Shown here one piece after another: positions 33,861-46,961 of a DNA stretch of 64,000 nucleotides. Under the pieces are notes generated by a model, which made no database searches, was not told where the DNA came from, and saw only the letters and a list, made by a program, of their open reading frames with translations. Every line of letters begins with the position of its first letter. Position 1 is the first letter of the stretch. The stretch comes from Protopterus annectens (Eukaryota; Chordata; Ceratodontiformes; Protopteridae), in NCBI RefSeq assembly GCF_019279795.1, contig NC_056748.1:614952741-615016740 (forward strand). Reading direction: 5' to 3'. Position numbers and translations under genes: made by a program.

Positions 33861-34066
33861 GTATTGCTGAAAAAGTGCAGGTAAGTGGAAGTACTAGAAT
33901 GTGCACTGTTGGTAATGGAGGCAGAGGAGAAGGGATGTAGAATATGTTGGCTCTGATGTTTTCGCTATTTCTTTCAACAACTCAGCCTCATTAATATGCA
34001 GCACACAGAGCATTTGAACTGAATTTTTGAACATGTTTTGTTTTGACTTTCGATTTTTTGACATTA

Positions 34067-34070
<4 letters not shown>

Positions 34071-34114
<44 letters not shown>
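34071..34114. repeat. (AT)n microsatellite
   Basis: 22 AT units. Confidence 0.95.
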
Positions 34115-34118
<4 letters not shown>

Positions 34119-34860
34119 TATGATCTATATTGAGGTGTCATGCTGTGAATTAATCAAGCTGCCATTCATTAAACTAATATTATCAAAACTAATTTCCATG
34201 AACCCAGGAATCAAATGCTACTGCGCATTCTGCAGAAGAGCTTGTCAGTTATACCTCCTTCTTCTTGATCCATGAACCCAGAAAATGAGCAATGACATGG
34301 GTCCTGCATGGGGGGCACTGTATATACATTACAGAGCAATGCAGGCAGGGGCCTATTCTACAGGAGCTATGCTGGTGGGATACTGGAAACCAGGAAAGAA
34401 TATGGTCAAGAAAGCTATATGGGTGGGAGCCTTCTAGCCAGGTAAAGGTACATTCAAAAGAATAATTTCACAGCTTTAGAGACAGAGTAGACTTAGCACA
34501 GAGGATGGAGCACCAGAGAGACCAAGCAGACTTGAGGAACGATAATTTGATATTAGGTGAGAGACACAGGCAAGGAAGGACTGGACGTTAGGTATAAATG
34601 AAACAGAAAACGAGACTGAAGAGTACTACAGTTATTTAACTTTGGTTACGTATGTAATACCTGTCTGAGAATTACAGCTACAAACCCCAATAACTGTGGC
34701 AACCCTATTTATGATAAACCAACCTGGTGGCACCAGCAGGCTACAGTCAAGATGAACGGAAAGAGAAATCAAAAGGGATTAGCTTGAGAGCAGAGAAGGG
34801 CTCTTCAGTGATTGAGCCCTTTATAGTATTAGGTCCCTTAAATAGCAAGCTAATGAGTTT

Positions 34861-34927
<67 letters not shown>

Positions 34928-35600
34928 CGAGTTTCAAAGAGTACGTCTTCTCCAGTAATGTTTCATAAAGGAGTTTTGTTTGGATGAGCGTTTTTATTAG
35001 TTAACTATATCAGATCCAGTTCAAGCCATATTAATAATCATCTGCAAATAGTTCGAATAGATACAGTTTTACAACAATGATAAGAAGAGGGGAATTCTTT
35101 ATAACTGGCTAGAAAATATGAGTTTCCTCACTGGCGGGAACAGATGAATTTCATTGAATGAAAAAAATTCACCTGATTTGCACTTGGGTTAGTGAGATGG
35201 TGGGTTTCATTTTTTTACTAGCCAATGTGAAATGCATACCCTACCACTTCTTTCATTTTACAAACCACGAGCTTGCAATTTCTCTATTTTTTACATGACA
35301 GTCATCTTATATTGTCCAAACCATATTCCTTAGATACTATTCCTCAGAAGCTCTTCCTAGATGTATAGTTTCCTAGAGGCTGTTTCTGCGACTAGTTCTA
35401 CATGGTTTCTTTCTTTTTATTTCAACTTTGCCTATGATACATCCTCTGGTCATATGATTTATACAATTACTAGTCATTGTTTTGTCAGCAATTCTTTAAG
35501 GATACCAAAAACAACCATTGTACATGATGTATTCCTTTCCAAGTATAACGAAAATTAAAAGTAAAGTAAATGGGGTGATACTTTAACAATGATACCAGTT
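34115..35600. other. Intronic sequence with a CA microsatellite
   Basis: Apart from the (CA)n at 34863-34923, no gene or classifiable repeat is seen. Confidence 0.5.
34863..34923. repeat. (CA)n microsatellite
   Basis: About 30 uninterrupted CA units. Confidence 0.97.
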
Positions 35601-36220
35601 TGTGATAGACTTTCACAATAAACGGGCCCAGGGACATCACTGATAACTAATGAGAGCATGCATGATTTTCACTACCTTAGTGATCAGGTACATAACATCA
35701 AGGCTGACACACAGTAAAGTACTGCCCGATAAACGTGCCAACCGGCTGGCCAACTTCACAAAATAGGAGATTTTGAGACACTCTCAGCCCCTCATAAGAC
35801 TACTTCCATTGGCTAGTTGTAGAAATACAGCATTACCATTGGAGAAGTCCACCAACCCACTAAGGTTGGCCATCCCCACCCACAACTCACTCCCATTGGG
35901 CATGAAAACTAGAACGTGCCATTGGTTAATCCTCCCCACTCCCAAACACTAGCACTACCCCAACCCACACTACCCCAACCCACACTACCACCATTGGCCC
36001 TCTAGCCCTGGAAACTGGCTGGGATTAGTCTATCCTTCAATGATTCTCTCATTAGCTCCTACAAACTAAAATTAACTATTATTTACCAATAAATTATGCT
36101 GATTTGAACTTCCAGAGGTGACATAGGTAAACCACCCAGTTATTATAAATTGATTTACCCAAAAAGAATGAAAGGTCTTTGTAAAACTGATCACAGTGCT
36201 CAGTTAACTTAACTTAGCCA
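35600..36220 (+). repeat. Promoter-like tandem repeat, copy 1
   Basis: First copy of a unit repeated about 1.03 kb downstream. Six CCAAT boxes occur: five in inverse form (ATTGG at about 35808, 35837, 35893, 35920 and 35993) and CCAATAAA at about 36087. Downstream is TTATAAATTG (about 36139), then GTAAAACTGATCACAGTGCTCA. A CCGAAGAAG word at 36366 resembles PLE tails. It could be an LTR or PLE pseudo-LTR; the parent element is unknown. Confidence 0.65.
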
Positions 36221-36639
36221 CTTTACAAAAGGCCTGACTCTACATCGAAGTTCTAGTAACACTCGCCCACTCGTCACCCGACCGATATCCTGTTTATTTT
36301 TAATATTTTATTTAATATTATCTTTTGATGCCCCATGCATTTCCCTTTAGTTCTACAAGGCATATCCGAAGAAGCCACTGAGAAAGTGCTACCCCAGTGT
36401 TAACATGCCTGGATTACAATGTAAATGAGTTCCCAATTTTAAATGCATTGCCAAATACAGTTTGTTTGGAGACCCAATTGTGTAATTAATGAAGTATTAG
36501 GATTATCAAAGATAGCCAATGTACATAGTTATATGCATGTTCATGTATTTATTCCTGAAAAGTAAGTTAAATGTTTTGTCACTTTTATGAAGGCACCATT
36601 CTGGTACTGATCATCGCAAAAAACAGGTGCCCAAAATAA

Positions 36640-37400
36640 GCAATGATGACAAATGAGGGAGCGTACTATCTGTACTAACTCCAAGGCTTAATTACATAAA
36701 CCTCAAGGTCAACACACATTAAGTGAAATGGCCTGAAAAACATGGCAATGGACTGCCCTACCTCTACAGTAACTAAAGGACTTTGAGACATCTACTCTGG
36801 GGACCCCTCCTATTGGCTGTTTTTTCATATGCAGCAAAGCCATTGGAGAAGTCCCTCAACCCACAATGATTGGCTATCCCCGTCCCTAGCCCACACCATT
36901 GGGCATATTAACTGGAACATCTCATTGGCTAGTCCACCTTGCTCCCACCCACTAGGACCGTCCCAGCCCACACTAACACCATTGACCCTGTAGCCCCTGG
37001 AAAGCCTGCTGCGATCGGCTATTTCCTCATTGGCTCCTACAAACAAAAGTAGGTAACTTCTACCAATAAAAATGTTGAATTGAACCTCCAAAAGTTACAG
37101 GGGGTTTTCAGAACTGTTGTTGTTGTTTCTTTCGGCTTATCCCGGTTAGGGGTCGCCACAGCGGAACTCCGGTCCACTAATGTTTGGCAGTGGATTTTTA
37201 CGTGCTGAGTTACCATCCCTGATGCGCAACCTTCAATGAAGGCACCCCCATTCACGCATGCCTCCACACAGAAGACGCTCTAGCTGAGAATCGTCACAAC
37301 GTCTTGCTGTGAGGTGACAACGCTACCGCACTACCTTGTTTGAAATGTATAAAAGACTGAAGGTTATTGTAAAACTTAACACAGTGCTCATCTGCCTTTT
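36640..37400 (+). repeat. Promoter-like tandem repeat, copy 2 (with SINE)
   Basis: Second copy, similar to 35600-36220 along its length. It has inverse CCAAT boxes at about 36811, 36840, 36870, 36897, 36925 and 37029, CCAATAAAA at about 37059, and a TATA-like GTATAAAAGACTG at about 37347. It then has GTAAAACTTAACACAGTGCTCA. A SINE separates the CCAAT cluster from the TATA-like box. Confidence 0.65.
37116..37334 (-). mobile_element. tRNA-derived SINE, second copy
   Basis: Reverse-complement relative of the SINE at 9941-10169. It shares TTAGGGGTCGCCACAGCGGAACTCC-type sequence (read here on plus), the mid-body and the tRNA-like head, and ends in a (GTT)n tail (CAA on its own strand). 5' end slightly truncated. 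No convincing target duplication. Confidence 0.85.
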
Positions 37401-38090
37401 GAATAAATATGAATGGACTGATCTTGACTACAGCATCTCCTTCAAACTCATACGGACTGACTTTGAGATTGGTTTAATTTAAGTTATTTGATTTCATTTT
37501 ACATTTTACTTTATTTTATGGTCACGTTGTAATAACAACAGAAGTCTGACATTGGCTTACCCCAAAAGACAACTGGATTCTACACTTTACCTTTTCCCTA
37601 AAAAGGTCTGATCGATACCCGTGCTAAGCAGTTTTGTAAGTTTACTCTGTTTTGACGTGGGCTAGAACCATGGAGACACTGACTAGATGGGAAGAAAGGG
37701 TTGTACTGGCTATCATAAAAATAAACTTTAGAGGCTGTTTCTTGGTATATTGCCAGTCTGACAATGTGTTCATTGTATAAATTCAGTTTTTGTATTTATC
37801 TTTAAGAGCTGGAGGAAGCCATGCCCAGCTGCTGACCATTTTGACCTGTTTTCACACACTACACATAGAGTGCTATAATTCTAAAACCTAAGGAGTATAT
37901 CTGCCTATGAGCAGTGTGTTAAAATAAGCTCAAATAGTCAGCAGCTGAGCTGCAGTCCTGTGAAAAAATGCCAGGAGTTAATAAGTAAAATGTTAGTAGT
38001 TTAAAATATTGAAGAGCAAGTATATAAGAAAAAGAGGAAAAAAGCTTGTAGGCAAATTTTGAAAAATCAATAGATACTATCCTCTGAGGT
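37400..38090. other. Intronic sequence, no feature recognised
   Basis: No exon, RNA gene or classifiable element seen. Confidence 0.45.
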
Positions 38091-38164
38091 AAAATAAATA
38101 AATAAATAAATAAACAAACAAACAAACAAACAAACAAACAAATAAATAAATAAATAAATAAATA
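38091..38164. repeat. (AAAT)n/(AAAC)n microsatellite
   Basis: AAAT units flank a central block of AAAC units. Confidence 0.95.
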
Positions 38165-38165
38165 T

Positions 38166-38290
38166 TCCTGCTCAGTGGTGCAGTGATTAGCACTGCTGCC
38201 CATTAACTTATTTACGCAGCCTGACCTCCCTTTTGTCCACGAGGTGTTTTGTTGGGTGGTCCCTTTTCCTCCCACATTCCAAAGACAATC
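38166..38290 (+). mobile_element. Degenerate tRNA-derived SINE fragment
   Basis: Contains GTGGTGCAGTGATTAGCACT-type box-A head (38176-38196) and the downstream phrase CCTCCCACATTCCAAAGAC (38268-38286), both hallmarks of a widespread vertebrate tRNA-SINE head/body. The box-B part is unrecognisable. Confidence 0.6.
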
Positions 38291-39423
38291 TGTTGATGAA
38301 AGGATAATTTTTCAAATTGTCTGTAAGTATGTATTAGCGCATATGCCCTTCTTTCAATGTAAGATTAGCTCTCCAGACACAAAGCCAAAAATAATGGGGG
38401 GATTAATAGACCAAAGTAAGGGACAATATTTAAACATTGCTCTAATCTACTTATATTTTTGCACCAATGTGCATTTTCTGAGCAATAATAAGTACAAACC
38501 TCTGCTGTCTAACTGTAATAATTGGTGATTTACCAGAAAATCAAACATTCTACAAGGGATGGAACAAAAATATGAAGAAAAATTGGGGACATTCTGCAAA
38601 ATCAGGGACAGTCAATAGGTGTTACGCTTATTAAATGCCACGATAAGTTCTCCTTCCCCTGTGACTTAGAAAAGGATTAAATGGGTATCAGAAAACAAAT
38701 CAATCTTTTTGCAAGATAATAGAGAGTGTGGGTAGAAACATTTACTATAACAAAAAAAGCTGCAATCATTTACTATAGTGTTAGAAATCTCAAATGTGTA
38801 ACAAAAACATAGAATGAAGAATGGACATGAAAAATGTTGAAATGAACATTTTAAGAAGGGAACGTGAGACTTGCATACATTATGCTGCTAATTGAAACTT
38901 TTACCTCCATAGATCACCAGGCTAATTAGACGTGAGATAAACAGACTCCTACCTGAATGCAGACATATTCTTATAAAGCTGACATGAGTCGTTGCATTTA
39001 AAAAATTAAAAAGAATATTTTGGATTCCTAGCTCTGACGGCAGATGGTAAAACCATCATTTATTGCAATTTATTACTAAATCTATTCAACATAATGCAAG
39101 CATATACTTTAGCTTTTATAAGGCCAATGGAATATAACAACAAGGATTAAAGTGGACCAAGATAATTAAAGAAAGTAGATTACATGCTACCTGTGGTTAA
39201 GAGCTGTTAATTTTACCTGTAGAAATATATTCAAACACAGTCAAATTTATTCATTTCATAAGAACAAAAAGGGGAAAAAAGGATCTGTAATAACTGATTT
39301 CTTATATATGCCCTGTCATGCCTCATTTGTTTAAATAACGGTAACACCATGAGACCAAAATATGAGGACAAGTTGTTGCTCCACTGTAGTACTTCATGCT
39401 CTGCCCTGCTTTTGTTGTCATTC
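38291..39423. other. Intronic sequence, no feature recognised
   Basis: AT-rich, no supported gene. It ends at the L1-A target duplication. Confidence 0.45.
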
Positions 39424-39438
39424 AGAAAAGGCATAATA
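39424..39438 (+). repeat. Left target-site duplication of L1-A
   Basis: AGAAAAGGCATAATA, identical to 46906-46920. Confidence 0.95.
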
Positions 39439-39671
39439 GGGGGGCGTGGCCAAGGATGAACACAGGATAGCAACAGATTTCTTCAGCTCCACCAACTTAA
39501 CTGCACTGACAGGAAATAATTACTTTAAAAATCAACTAATGAAATAATTTCCTTTCTAAATACGTTTGGAATATCAGTTTCTTGAATAATATCTAAAAAA
39601 GAAAGAAAATTTCAATAATTTTCCTGTCAGAAATCATCTTGGAAATTTCTCTTTCATCACCTCTGTACAAA

Positions 39672-40563
39672 ATGAGTTCCAGTAAGGCAAACAGTCAGGA
39701 TTCCAGTATCACGAAAGAGCTTCAGTCTCTGATATCTACTATTCAGCAACTAACAACCAAAATGGGACAAACTGGATACTAAAATTGATAACTTCATAGA
39801 AAAAACTACAAAACAAATGGATTTGTTACATCAAGACTTGCAACAACAGAAGGCTCAGATTACAGGCATAGAAGAGACTGTTAATGATATGGAGAACAGA
39901 ATCCAGGAAGAAGAAATTAACATTGAGTTTTTGCTGAAGCAGAACACACACCTACAATCCAAACTTGATGACCTAGAAAACAGATCTAGACGCAATAATA
40001 TTAGGATTTTTGGACTGCCAGAAAATATAGAAGGTAACAACATTACTTCCTTTTTAAATACTTGGCTTCCCAAAACTTTAGACTTGTCTGAAGCATTTTC
40101 TTTTGGTATTGAAAGAGCCCATAGGTCCTTATCTAATTTTAACTCTAACAAAAAGTATCCTAGATCAGTTATAGTAAGATTTTTATCATCTTATGACAAG
40201 GAGATGGTATTAAAATCTGCATGGGCTAAAGCACCTATTAAAATTAATGAGGCAACTGTGCGTTTTGACAATGACTATTCTTCCTTGGTAATAACTAAAA
40301 TAAAAGTTTTTTTGCCATTAATAAGAGAGCTTAAGAAAGCACAGTTCAAAACTTACCTTTTATTTCCTGCCAAACTAAAAATCTTTTTACCTGATGGCCC
40401 TAGAATTTTTGAAGACTTGGACTCTGCTTTGCTGTATATTAAAAAAAATAAGATATTAGATAAAATAGAAGATATGGAATGGGCAAGTCCTTCGTTAAAG
40501 AGGATGGCAACAGAAACTTCTTGGAAGACTTCAGAGAAGCAAAAAAGACTAAAAAACAAATGA
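39672..40563 (+). pseudogene. L1-A ORF1 (RNA-binding chaperone)
   Basis: About 296 codons with one frameshift near 39760-39780. The first ATG at 39672 opens a 36-codon frame starting MSSSKANSQDSS and closing at TAA 39780. The main frame then runs to the TGA at 40561. Order: coiled coil (IEETVNDMENRIQEEEINIE), RRM with RRNNIRIFGLPENIEG and IERAHRS, and the C-terminal domain with YPRSVIVRFLSSYDKE. This is L1 ORF1p (Transposase_22), a trimeric nucleic-acid chaperone packaging L1 RNA. A TAA just upstream in the main frame (39751) marks the shift. Confidence 0.88.
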
Positions 40564-42902
40564 CATGTTCTATATATATATATATTTTTCCTTCTCTCTT
40601 AATCTCTTCAAATACAGTTACTGCATCTCCAGAAAGCCACAAATATTTTAAAGATTTATTCAAAGTTATTTTTCTGTGTGCAAATAACTGTTTTTGTTTC
40701 ATAAATAGTCAAACTCTCTGAGGAACAAATAACATGCTATCAATCAACTTGTTTCTCTTTGTGATAAAGAGACCTAAGGTTAGTAATTTGATACATTTTC
40801 TTTCTCTTCTTGTTTTAAATAATGGCATTCTTTTTAAACTATGCATTTAGTGAGGGTGGGGAGGGCAAGGAGAGAAGTATGATGAAAAATATGGAAAAAG
40901 TGAAATAATAACTTATTAGTTCTTTAAAACTATATATGCTGTTTAAACACTGTTGCTAAATATTATACCATGACTTTATTGCTTATACATGATTACAAAT
41001 AATATGTCATGATATAATTGCAAATAATTAGAACTAAAATAGTTGTAAGTAATATGTTTCATGTTTAACTTTATTAATACAAACAGCAAGTAATATTTCT
41101 TTGTAGATACTCTTTGTAGCATCCTTTTTTTCTTTCTTCTCTCTCTCTCTCTCTTTCTTTTTTTCTCTACTCTCTTCCTTTTCTTTTTTTTTCTCTCTCT
41201 TTCTCTTTTTCTCTCTTATAAGTACAGTTATATGCTTCTGATAATACTGATATATGTATATAATAAGATTTGTATGAGAAAATGAAATGGGGCATATAAA
41301 AATAAGTTGTATAATATGTTAAATAACTGTAGGGTTGGTTTCACTGTCATAGAGACTGTAATGACTTGTAAAATACTTCGCGAAGGTTTTGCACTGTTTA
41401 GTTTCATTTGTATTACTAAATGAATGTCAGTCACTTGCATTAACTAAAATTCCCGCCAGAATGTTAAGGGAGACAATTTGGGATGTGGGTTACCTCGTGA
41501 ATAGTGTCCTCGAGTTGTTTTAAAAGCTTCAATACTCAGAATACACGCAGAGAAGCTGAATGCAGTCATTTTGAACTTTGACCCCTGATTTCACACTGAC
41601 ACCGCAGATTCAAGAAGAACACTGTTCCAGGAAGTAGAACTGCTGTAAATGCGACTTTGTGATGAAAAACGAACTTTATGACATCTAAATGTGAGTTATT
41701 CTTTATAACAACTTACTTATTTAAGATGTAATTTATAAAATATGAAAGTTATAATGATTTTAAATGATTCAGTATGCCATAGTAAGCAAGTGAGATATTT
41801 TAGAAGGCATAGAAGGTAAAACATATATACACATGTTTTTGAAAGCTTACATGACTGCAACATATTATTGTATATAAATACTTATGATTTAAACATATAT
41901 AATGCTATAAATCATTTGACTTATCTAGTTGACAAGCACAAGTATCATTATGATTATATCTTAGAAGAAACTGTCATGTGACATATTTTAAAGCAGCAGT
42001 TCAGATATATAAAATACAGATGGCTTTCTTCACAATGATTTATGTATAACTAGGAATTTACATTGCTGTGCAGTATGATTTGTAAACATATGTATGAGTA
42101 TAAATATTTTATTTACTGGCAATAATAAGCATGAGAAGAAAGCTTTGGTGCAAGTAATTTAAAGTTTTTAAAATTGTTAACTACATTTCTATGGCAGAAA
42201 GTAGGAATACCCTAATATATACAATGTCTGAACCATAATAGCCTAAGTTATTGAATCCAAATGAACATAAGAACTTATTTTTACAAACTTTTAATAAACT
42301 AATATATAGATATGCCCCCTTTTTTTTTTCTCTCTCTCTCTTCCTTTCTCTCTCTCTCTCTTCTCGGTTCCCATTATCAAGTTTATTAGAATGCTATTTT
42401 GATTATGAGTGTATTATACAAAATAGATGTACATAGTAATATGAGCTGTTTCTAAATGTTCTCATTTGTTTATATGAAGCTGATTTATAAATTGTTTAGC
42501 TTTGTCTTACTAGATAATCTAATTAAATGAGGTTAACTTTAGTTAATAATAGTTAGTATTGAATTGATATGGTGGCAGCTGAGGTACTGCTGCTTAGGAT
42601 AGGGGATAACTTGAGTGGTATGTGCTACTCAAAGTTGGAGTTCTTAACTCCAGGCTGGGTGCAATGTTTAATCCTAATATTATTTTCACCTGTTTATTGT
42701 TGTTTGTATATAGTTCTGACATCCACAACACATTTTATAAACTCATTGTCACTACAAATAAAAGTGAAGCTTATACAAAATCCCATAAGATTTTCAATAA
42801 ATACAGCTATAATTAATGGTACACCTAAAGGAGGAGGTATAATATCATTTATTTTGTTAATTGTTATTCTGATTATATGTTTTATATGTTTATAAAAGCT
42901 AA
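40564..42902 (+). other. Long inter-ORF spacer of L1-A
   Basis: 2.34 kb without convincing coding capacity between ORF1 and ORF2. CT-rich tracts lie at 41131-41216 and 42311-42362. A GC-richer island at about 41450-41690 is unlike the AT-rich surroundings. The frame at 42569-42895 (108 codons, hydrophobic) has no recognisable domain. No nested element is recognised. Confidence 0.7.
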
Positions 42903-45900
42903 ATGATTTCTCTAAAAGGAATTTCTTTAAACATTAATGGACTGAATAACCCATGTAAAAGGGCAGGTTTAATGAGCTAAATTAATTTGCATAGGGCCAA
43001 CTTAGTATTCCTTCAAGAAACACATCTCCTGAAAAAGGATATTGATAAATTAGCCACTAATAAATATACAGCCTTGGTTAGTTCAGAACACACTCAGAAA
43101 AAAAGAGGAGTGGCTATTTTATGGAATAAAAGTATACCCATGCCTAAAACTATTAAGTCTTATAAAGATGATAAAGGAATGTTTTATATGGCTACAATAC
43201 AGATTAATGGAAAGACATATACATTAATCAATGTATACTGGATACCAGGAATTGGCATTAATACAGTGAAACACCATCTCAATAAGATCATATCATTTTC
43301 TATAGGAGATATTATTTTAGCAGGTGACTTTAATTGTATCCTACATGAAAAAGATACTACTACTATAGGAAAAAGGAAAATTACATCTAATGCAAAACAT
43401 TTAAAGGATTTTGTTAATTTATATCATTTGAATGATATTAATAATCAGATAGATTCAAAATCATTACCATACACTTTTTGTGCTAACAGATATAAAACTT
43501 ATTCAAAAATAGATATAGTCTTTATTTCTAACCAGATGGTAACAGACTTAATTAATTCTAAAATCATTTTGTGTCCTATATCAGATCATAATTCAATTGT
43601 CTTTGAGTTTATGATAAAAAGTACTTACAATGTTCAGATCAAAAAGATACCAGCATACTTAACTCAACTAAAAGACTATAAAGATTATATACTTTCAGAA
43701 GTGCAACATTTTTTAGACTTAAACAATACACCTGAAGTCTCCATTGTTTATGTTTGGGATGCTTTAAAATCATATTTATATGGACAAAGTATCAGATGGT
43801 ATAATAATAAAAGGAAATCTTGGGACAAGGAATTACTAGATATTCAAAGCAAATTAGACTCATACAAACATAATAATAAAGAAAATATTATGGACAAAAA
43901 GTCATTGAAGAAATAAATAAATTAAATGAGAAATACAAAGAAATTTTAACTCATAAAGTTAAAATAACATTAGAGAAATATAAGTTTTGTCTTACTCAAT
44001 AAGTCCCAAATACTTACATAGACTTAAAAATAAAACAAAAAGGTTGAATAAACAAAATCATATCAAAGAAATTTTCTCTCCAAGGAAAAAGAAGAATGTT
44101 TCTAGTTTACCAGAAATATTAGATGAATTTAGAAATCACTTTCACAAAATTAATCATAATAACATTAACATGGAGCCTAAAGATAAAATAAAGAAATTTA
44201 TAACTACAAACATGAACAAAAAACTTAATAAACAACAGACTAAACTAATGGATAAAAATATTTCATATACAGAGGTTATTACACAAATAAACAAGCTTAA
44301 ATCAAACAAAGCACCAGGTAATGATGGTATTATACCAGAGATCTATAAAATTCTTCCCAAAAGTACTTACTCATTAATACATAAGGTTTTTATTTTGGCC
44401 CAAAATGAGTTAACAACTCCCCCATCTTGGCAATACACATTTATTTCACCAATTTTAAAACCCAATAAAGACCCAACCAGATGCACTTCATATAGACCTA
44501 TTTCATTACTTAATGTTGACTATAAAATGTTTATGAGTATTTTTGCTGATAGATTAAAGACAATCATCCCAGGCATTATAGATATAGACCAGACAGGCTT
44601 TATTGTAAATAGAAATACTTTTGATAATATAAGGAGAACTTTAACGTTAATTGATTTTGCAAATAGGAAAAAGAAAGATTTACACTTATTAGTCTCAATA
44701 TAAGTTCAGCATTTGATTCAGTAAGTTGGGACTACTTGTTTATCTTACTGAAGTGCACAAACTTCTCAGATGCATTTGTAAATCTAATTGAACATCTATA
44801 TAAAGGAGCATTGGCTTACATTAAGATAGGAACATATGTCTCACAAAAATACCCATTTTAAAGGTACAAAACAAGGGTGTCCACTCTCTCCACTATTATT
44901 TACTTTAATAATGGAGCCTTGGGCTAATTTGATCAGAAACAGTACTGATATAGAAGGATTTGATATAGATGAAAATACAATATCTAAAATTCAACTTTTT
45001 GCAGATGATGTTCTAATTACATCAGCAGGATCTAACTCTTCTATGCAGTCCTTATTTGATAAAATGATGGATTTTAAAAATATCTCTGGTTTAATATTCA
45101 ATGAAGAAAAACTAAAATATTACCAATATACACATGAAAAAATGTCCTCATTAATGATTTTAACAAATATATACCCAACTCAGGTCAGATAACTTACTTA
45201 GGTATAATATTAACTAAAGATATCAAATCTATTATACATAATAATTATAGTACCTGTCTTCTTAATATACAAAATCTTTTCAATAGCTGGAACAATATGT
45301 TTTTACCATGGAAGAGAGACTCACAATTATTAAAATGATAGTATTCCCTAAGATATTATACTTAATACAATCAATAATACTCCCACCTACAAAAATAATT
45401 ATTAAGAAATTGAATTCACTAATGTTAAATTTCTTATGGGCACCTAATAGACCTAGGATTGCATTAAAGAAACATACTAATAGCTGGTCTCAAGGGGCAT
45501 TTCATTTCCAGACTTTAATTTATATACTATCTCTTCTATTATAAAAGTTATTACTTTGTTAATAGATCAGTCATATGTTGCAAGATGGAAAGATTACTGG
45601 GAACTAATTAGTATTCACTTCATGAAAATCTCTTTAATACATAAAAATATTATTGTAAATAACCCCATGTTATGGTTACTAAAAGAATTTTGTACTTCAT
45701 CCATTACACCAAAATATATAGTTAGTTACCCATTAAACATTATTATCAGTTATCGTAATTTTATATTCATGCATCCTAAGTATAAGGAATGGAATTTTAT
45801 TCTATTCCCTATAATGTATACACAAGGTATGCTTTTGTCAACCACCTCTGAAAGAACTCTTTTAGTCACAGAGAATGATCTAAAGTATTGGTATCAGTTA

Positions 45901-46549
45901 CTGTCTGATAATAAAGTAAAAAATTTTGACTTCTTAAAGCAAGAATTATTTGAGAGAAACATGTTGGTTAGAAATTCAGACTTTTAGACAACATCTTATT
46001 AATAAAATTGATTTAATGTCTTTAACAGTTAAAGAATCTGTTCCAATACTGATTGATTACTTGATATTAAATTTACAACATAGAGTTTCTGATAAAGGTA
46101 AGCTCTCATACATACATAAAATTATCAGAGAAGAAACTCATTACAGTTCAGATACCTACTGGAATTATTTCATTTCCATTAATGGTGAATCACCAAAACA
46201 ACAAGATAAACAATATATATTGGAATCTGCTTATAAAACTACTTCTTCCATTAATTGGGGACTTTTTACTTGGACATTTTTACATAGATCCTTCTATACA
46301 CCTTTAATGATGAATAAAATAAATAATAAAGACAACTTATGTAAAAGATGTAATGTAGAAATAAATGCTGATTGGGCACATATGTTTTATGACTGTATAA
46401 AATTGAAGGAATATTGGAAGTTAATCAATGATTTTTTGCATGCCCTTTTCACAGATAATTTCATTGTTTCTAAATCACTTATATTATTTAACACACCTGT
46501 TCCTAAAAGTGTTAAAACAGTTAAACTTCCTTATTATGGTCTATTCTAG
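42903..46549 (+). pseudogene. L1-A ORF2 (endonuclease-reverse transcriptase)
   Basis: AP-endonuclease domain at the N-terminus: SLNINGLNNP, FLQETHLL, ILAGDFNCIL, YSKIDIVFIS and PISDHNSIVF (about 42930-43615). RT: KLKSNKAPGNDGIIPEIYK, SYRPISLLNVDYKM, motif A split by a frameshift at about 44702 (then SAFDSVSWDYLF), TKQGCPLSPLLFTLIMEPW (motif B) and IQLFADDVLITSAG (motif C). C-terminal Cys/His knuckle CKRCNVEINADWAHMFYDC (46340-46400). An in-frame TAA lies at 42978-42980. Frameshifts occur near 43890, 43985, 44702, 44865, 45190, 45540 and 45960. Domain order is complete, but it cannot make protein. Confidence 0.92.
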
Positions 46550-46905
46550 CAGTGGCTAGAAAAATAATAACCAGAAATTGGATTTCAGATACCCTCCTTC
46601 ATTTAATGAATTTAAAATGTTATGACTGAAGTGTGTCATATGGAATTGATGACAATAAAATCAAGAACTACTAGAAAAACATCTTATTATATTATATGGG
46701 ATACTTTACAAAACCTGTTAAAAAAATCTTAGTTTCAATAGCATGACATTATAGTTTAATCAATTGATTTGATTTGTAGTGGATGTCTTTGTAAATACTT
46801 TGGTTATTTTATTGAATGTTATAACTATTTCTATTTTAATTGCTTGTATAAAATTGTTATGACATTTATTTTGTATGTTAAAAACAATAAACTTGTTTTA
46901 AAAAA

Positions 46906-46920
46906 AGAAAAGGCATAATA
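46906..46920 (+). repeat. Right target-site duplication of L1-A
   Basis: Identical to 39424-39438. It ends 41 nt from the 3' edge of the PKD2L1 exon at 46962. Confidence 0.95.
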
Positions 46921-46961
46921 AGCATAATCAAGTTTGTGAATGTTAAAAAAATCATACTTAC

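Larger units (their letters stand above)
39439..46905 (+). mobile_element. Full-length L1-type LINE (L1-A)
   Basis: 7.47 kb, bounded by perfect 15-bp target duplications. It starts GGGGGGCGTGGCCAAGGATG, an L1-like 5' end. A 233-bp 5' UTR precedes ORF1 (39672-40563), then a 2.34-kb spacer, ORF2 (42903-46549), a short 3' UTR with AACAATAAACTTG and a poly(A) end. Antisense to PKD2L1. Full-length structure with exact duplications suggests a fairly recent insertion, but ORF2 has many frameshifts. Confidence 0.93.

Noticed and set aside
36361-36400. Fourth hammerhead-like motif (CCGAAGAAG at 36366)
   Set aside because: The stem after the core is weak and no GAAA is positioned to close it; kept only as a hint about the parent element.
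42569-42895. 108-codon hydrophobic frame just before L1-A ORF2
   Set aside because: No family match, AT-driven hydrophobicity and no start context; retained only as part of the spacer description.
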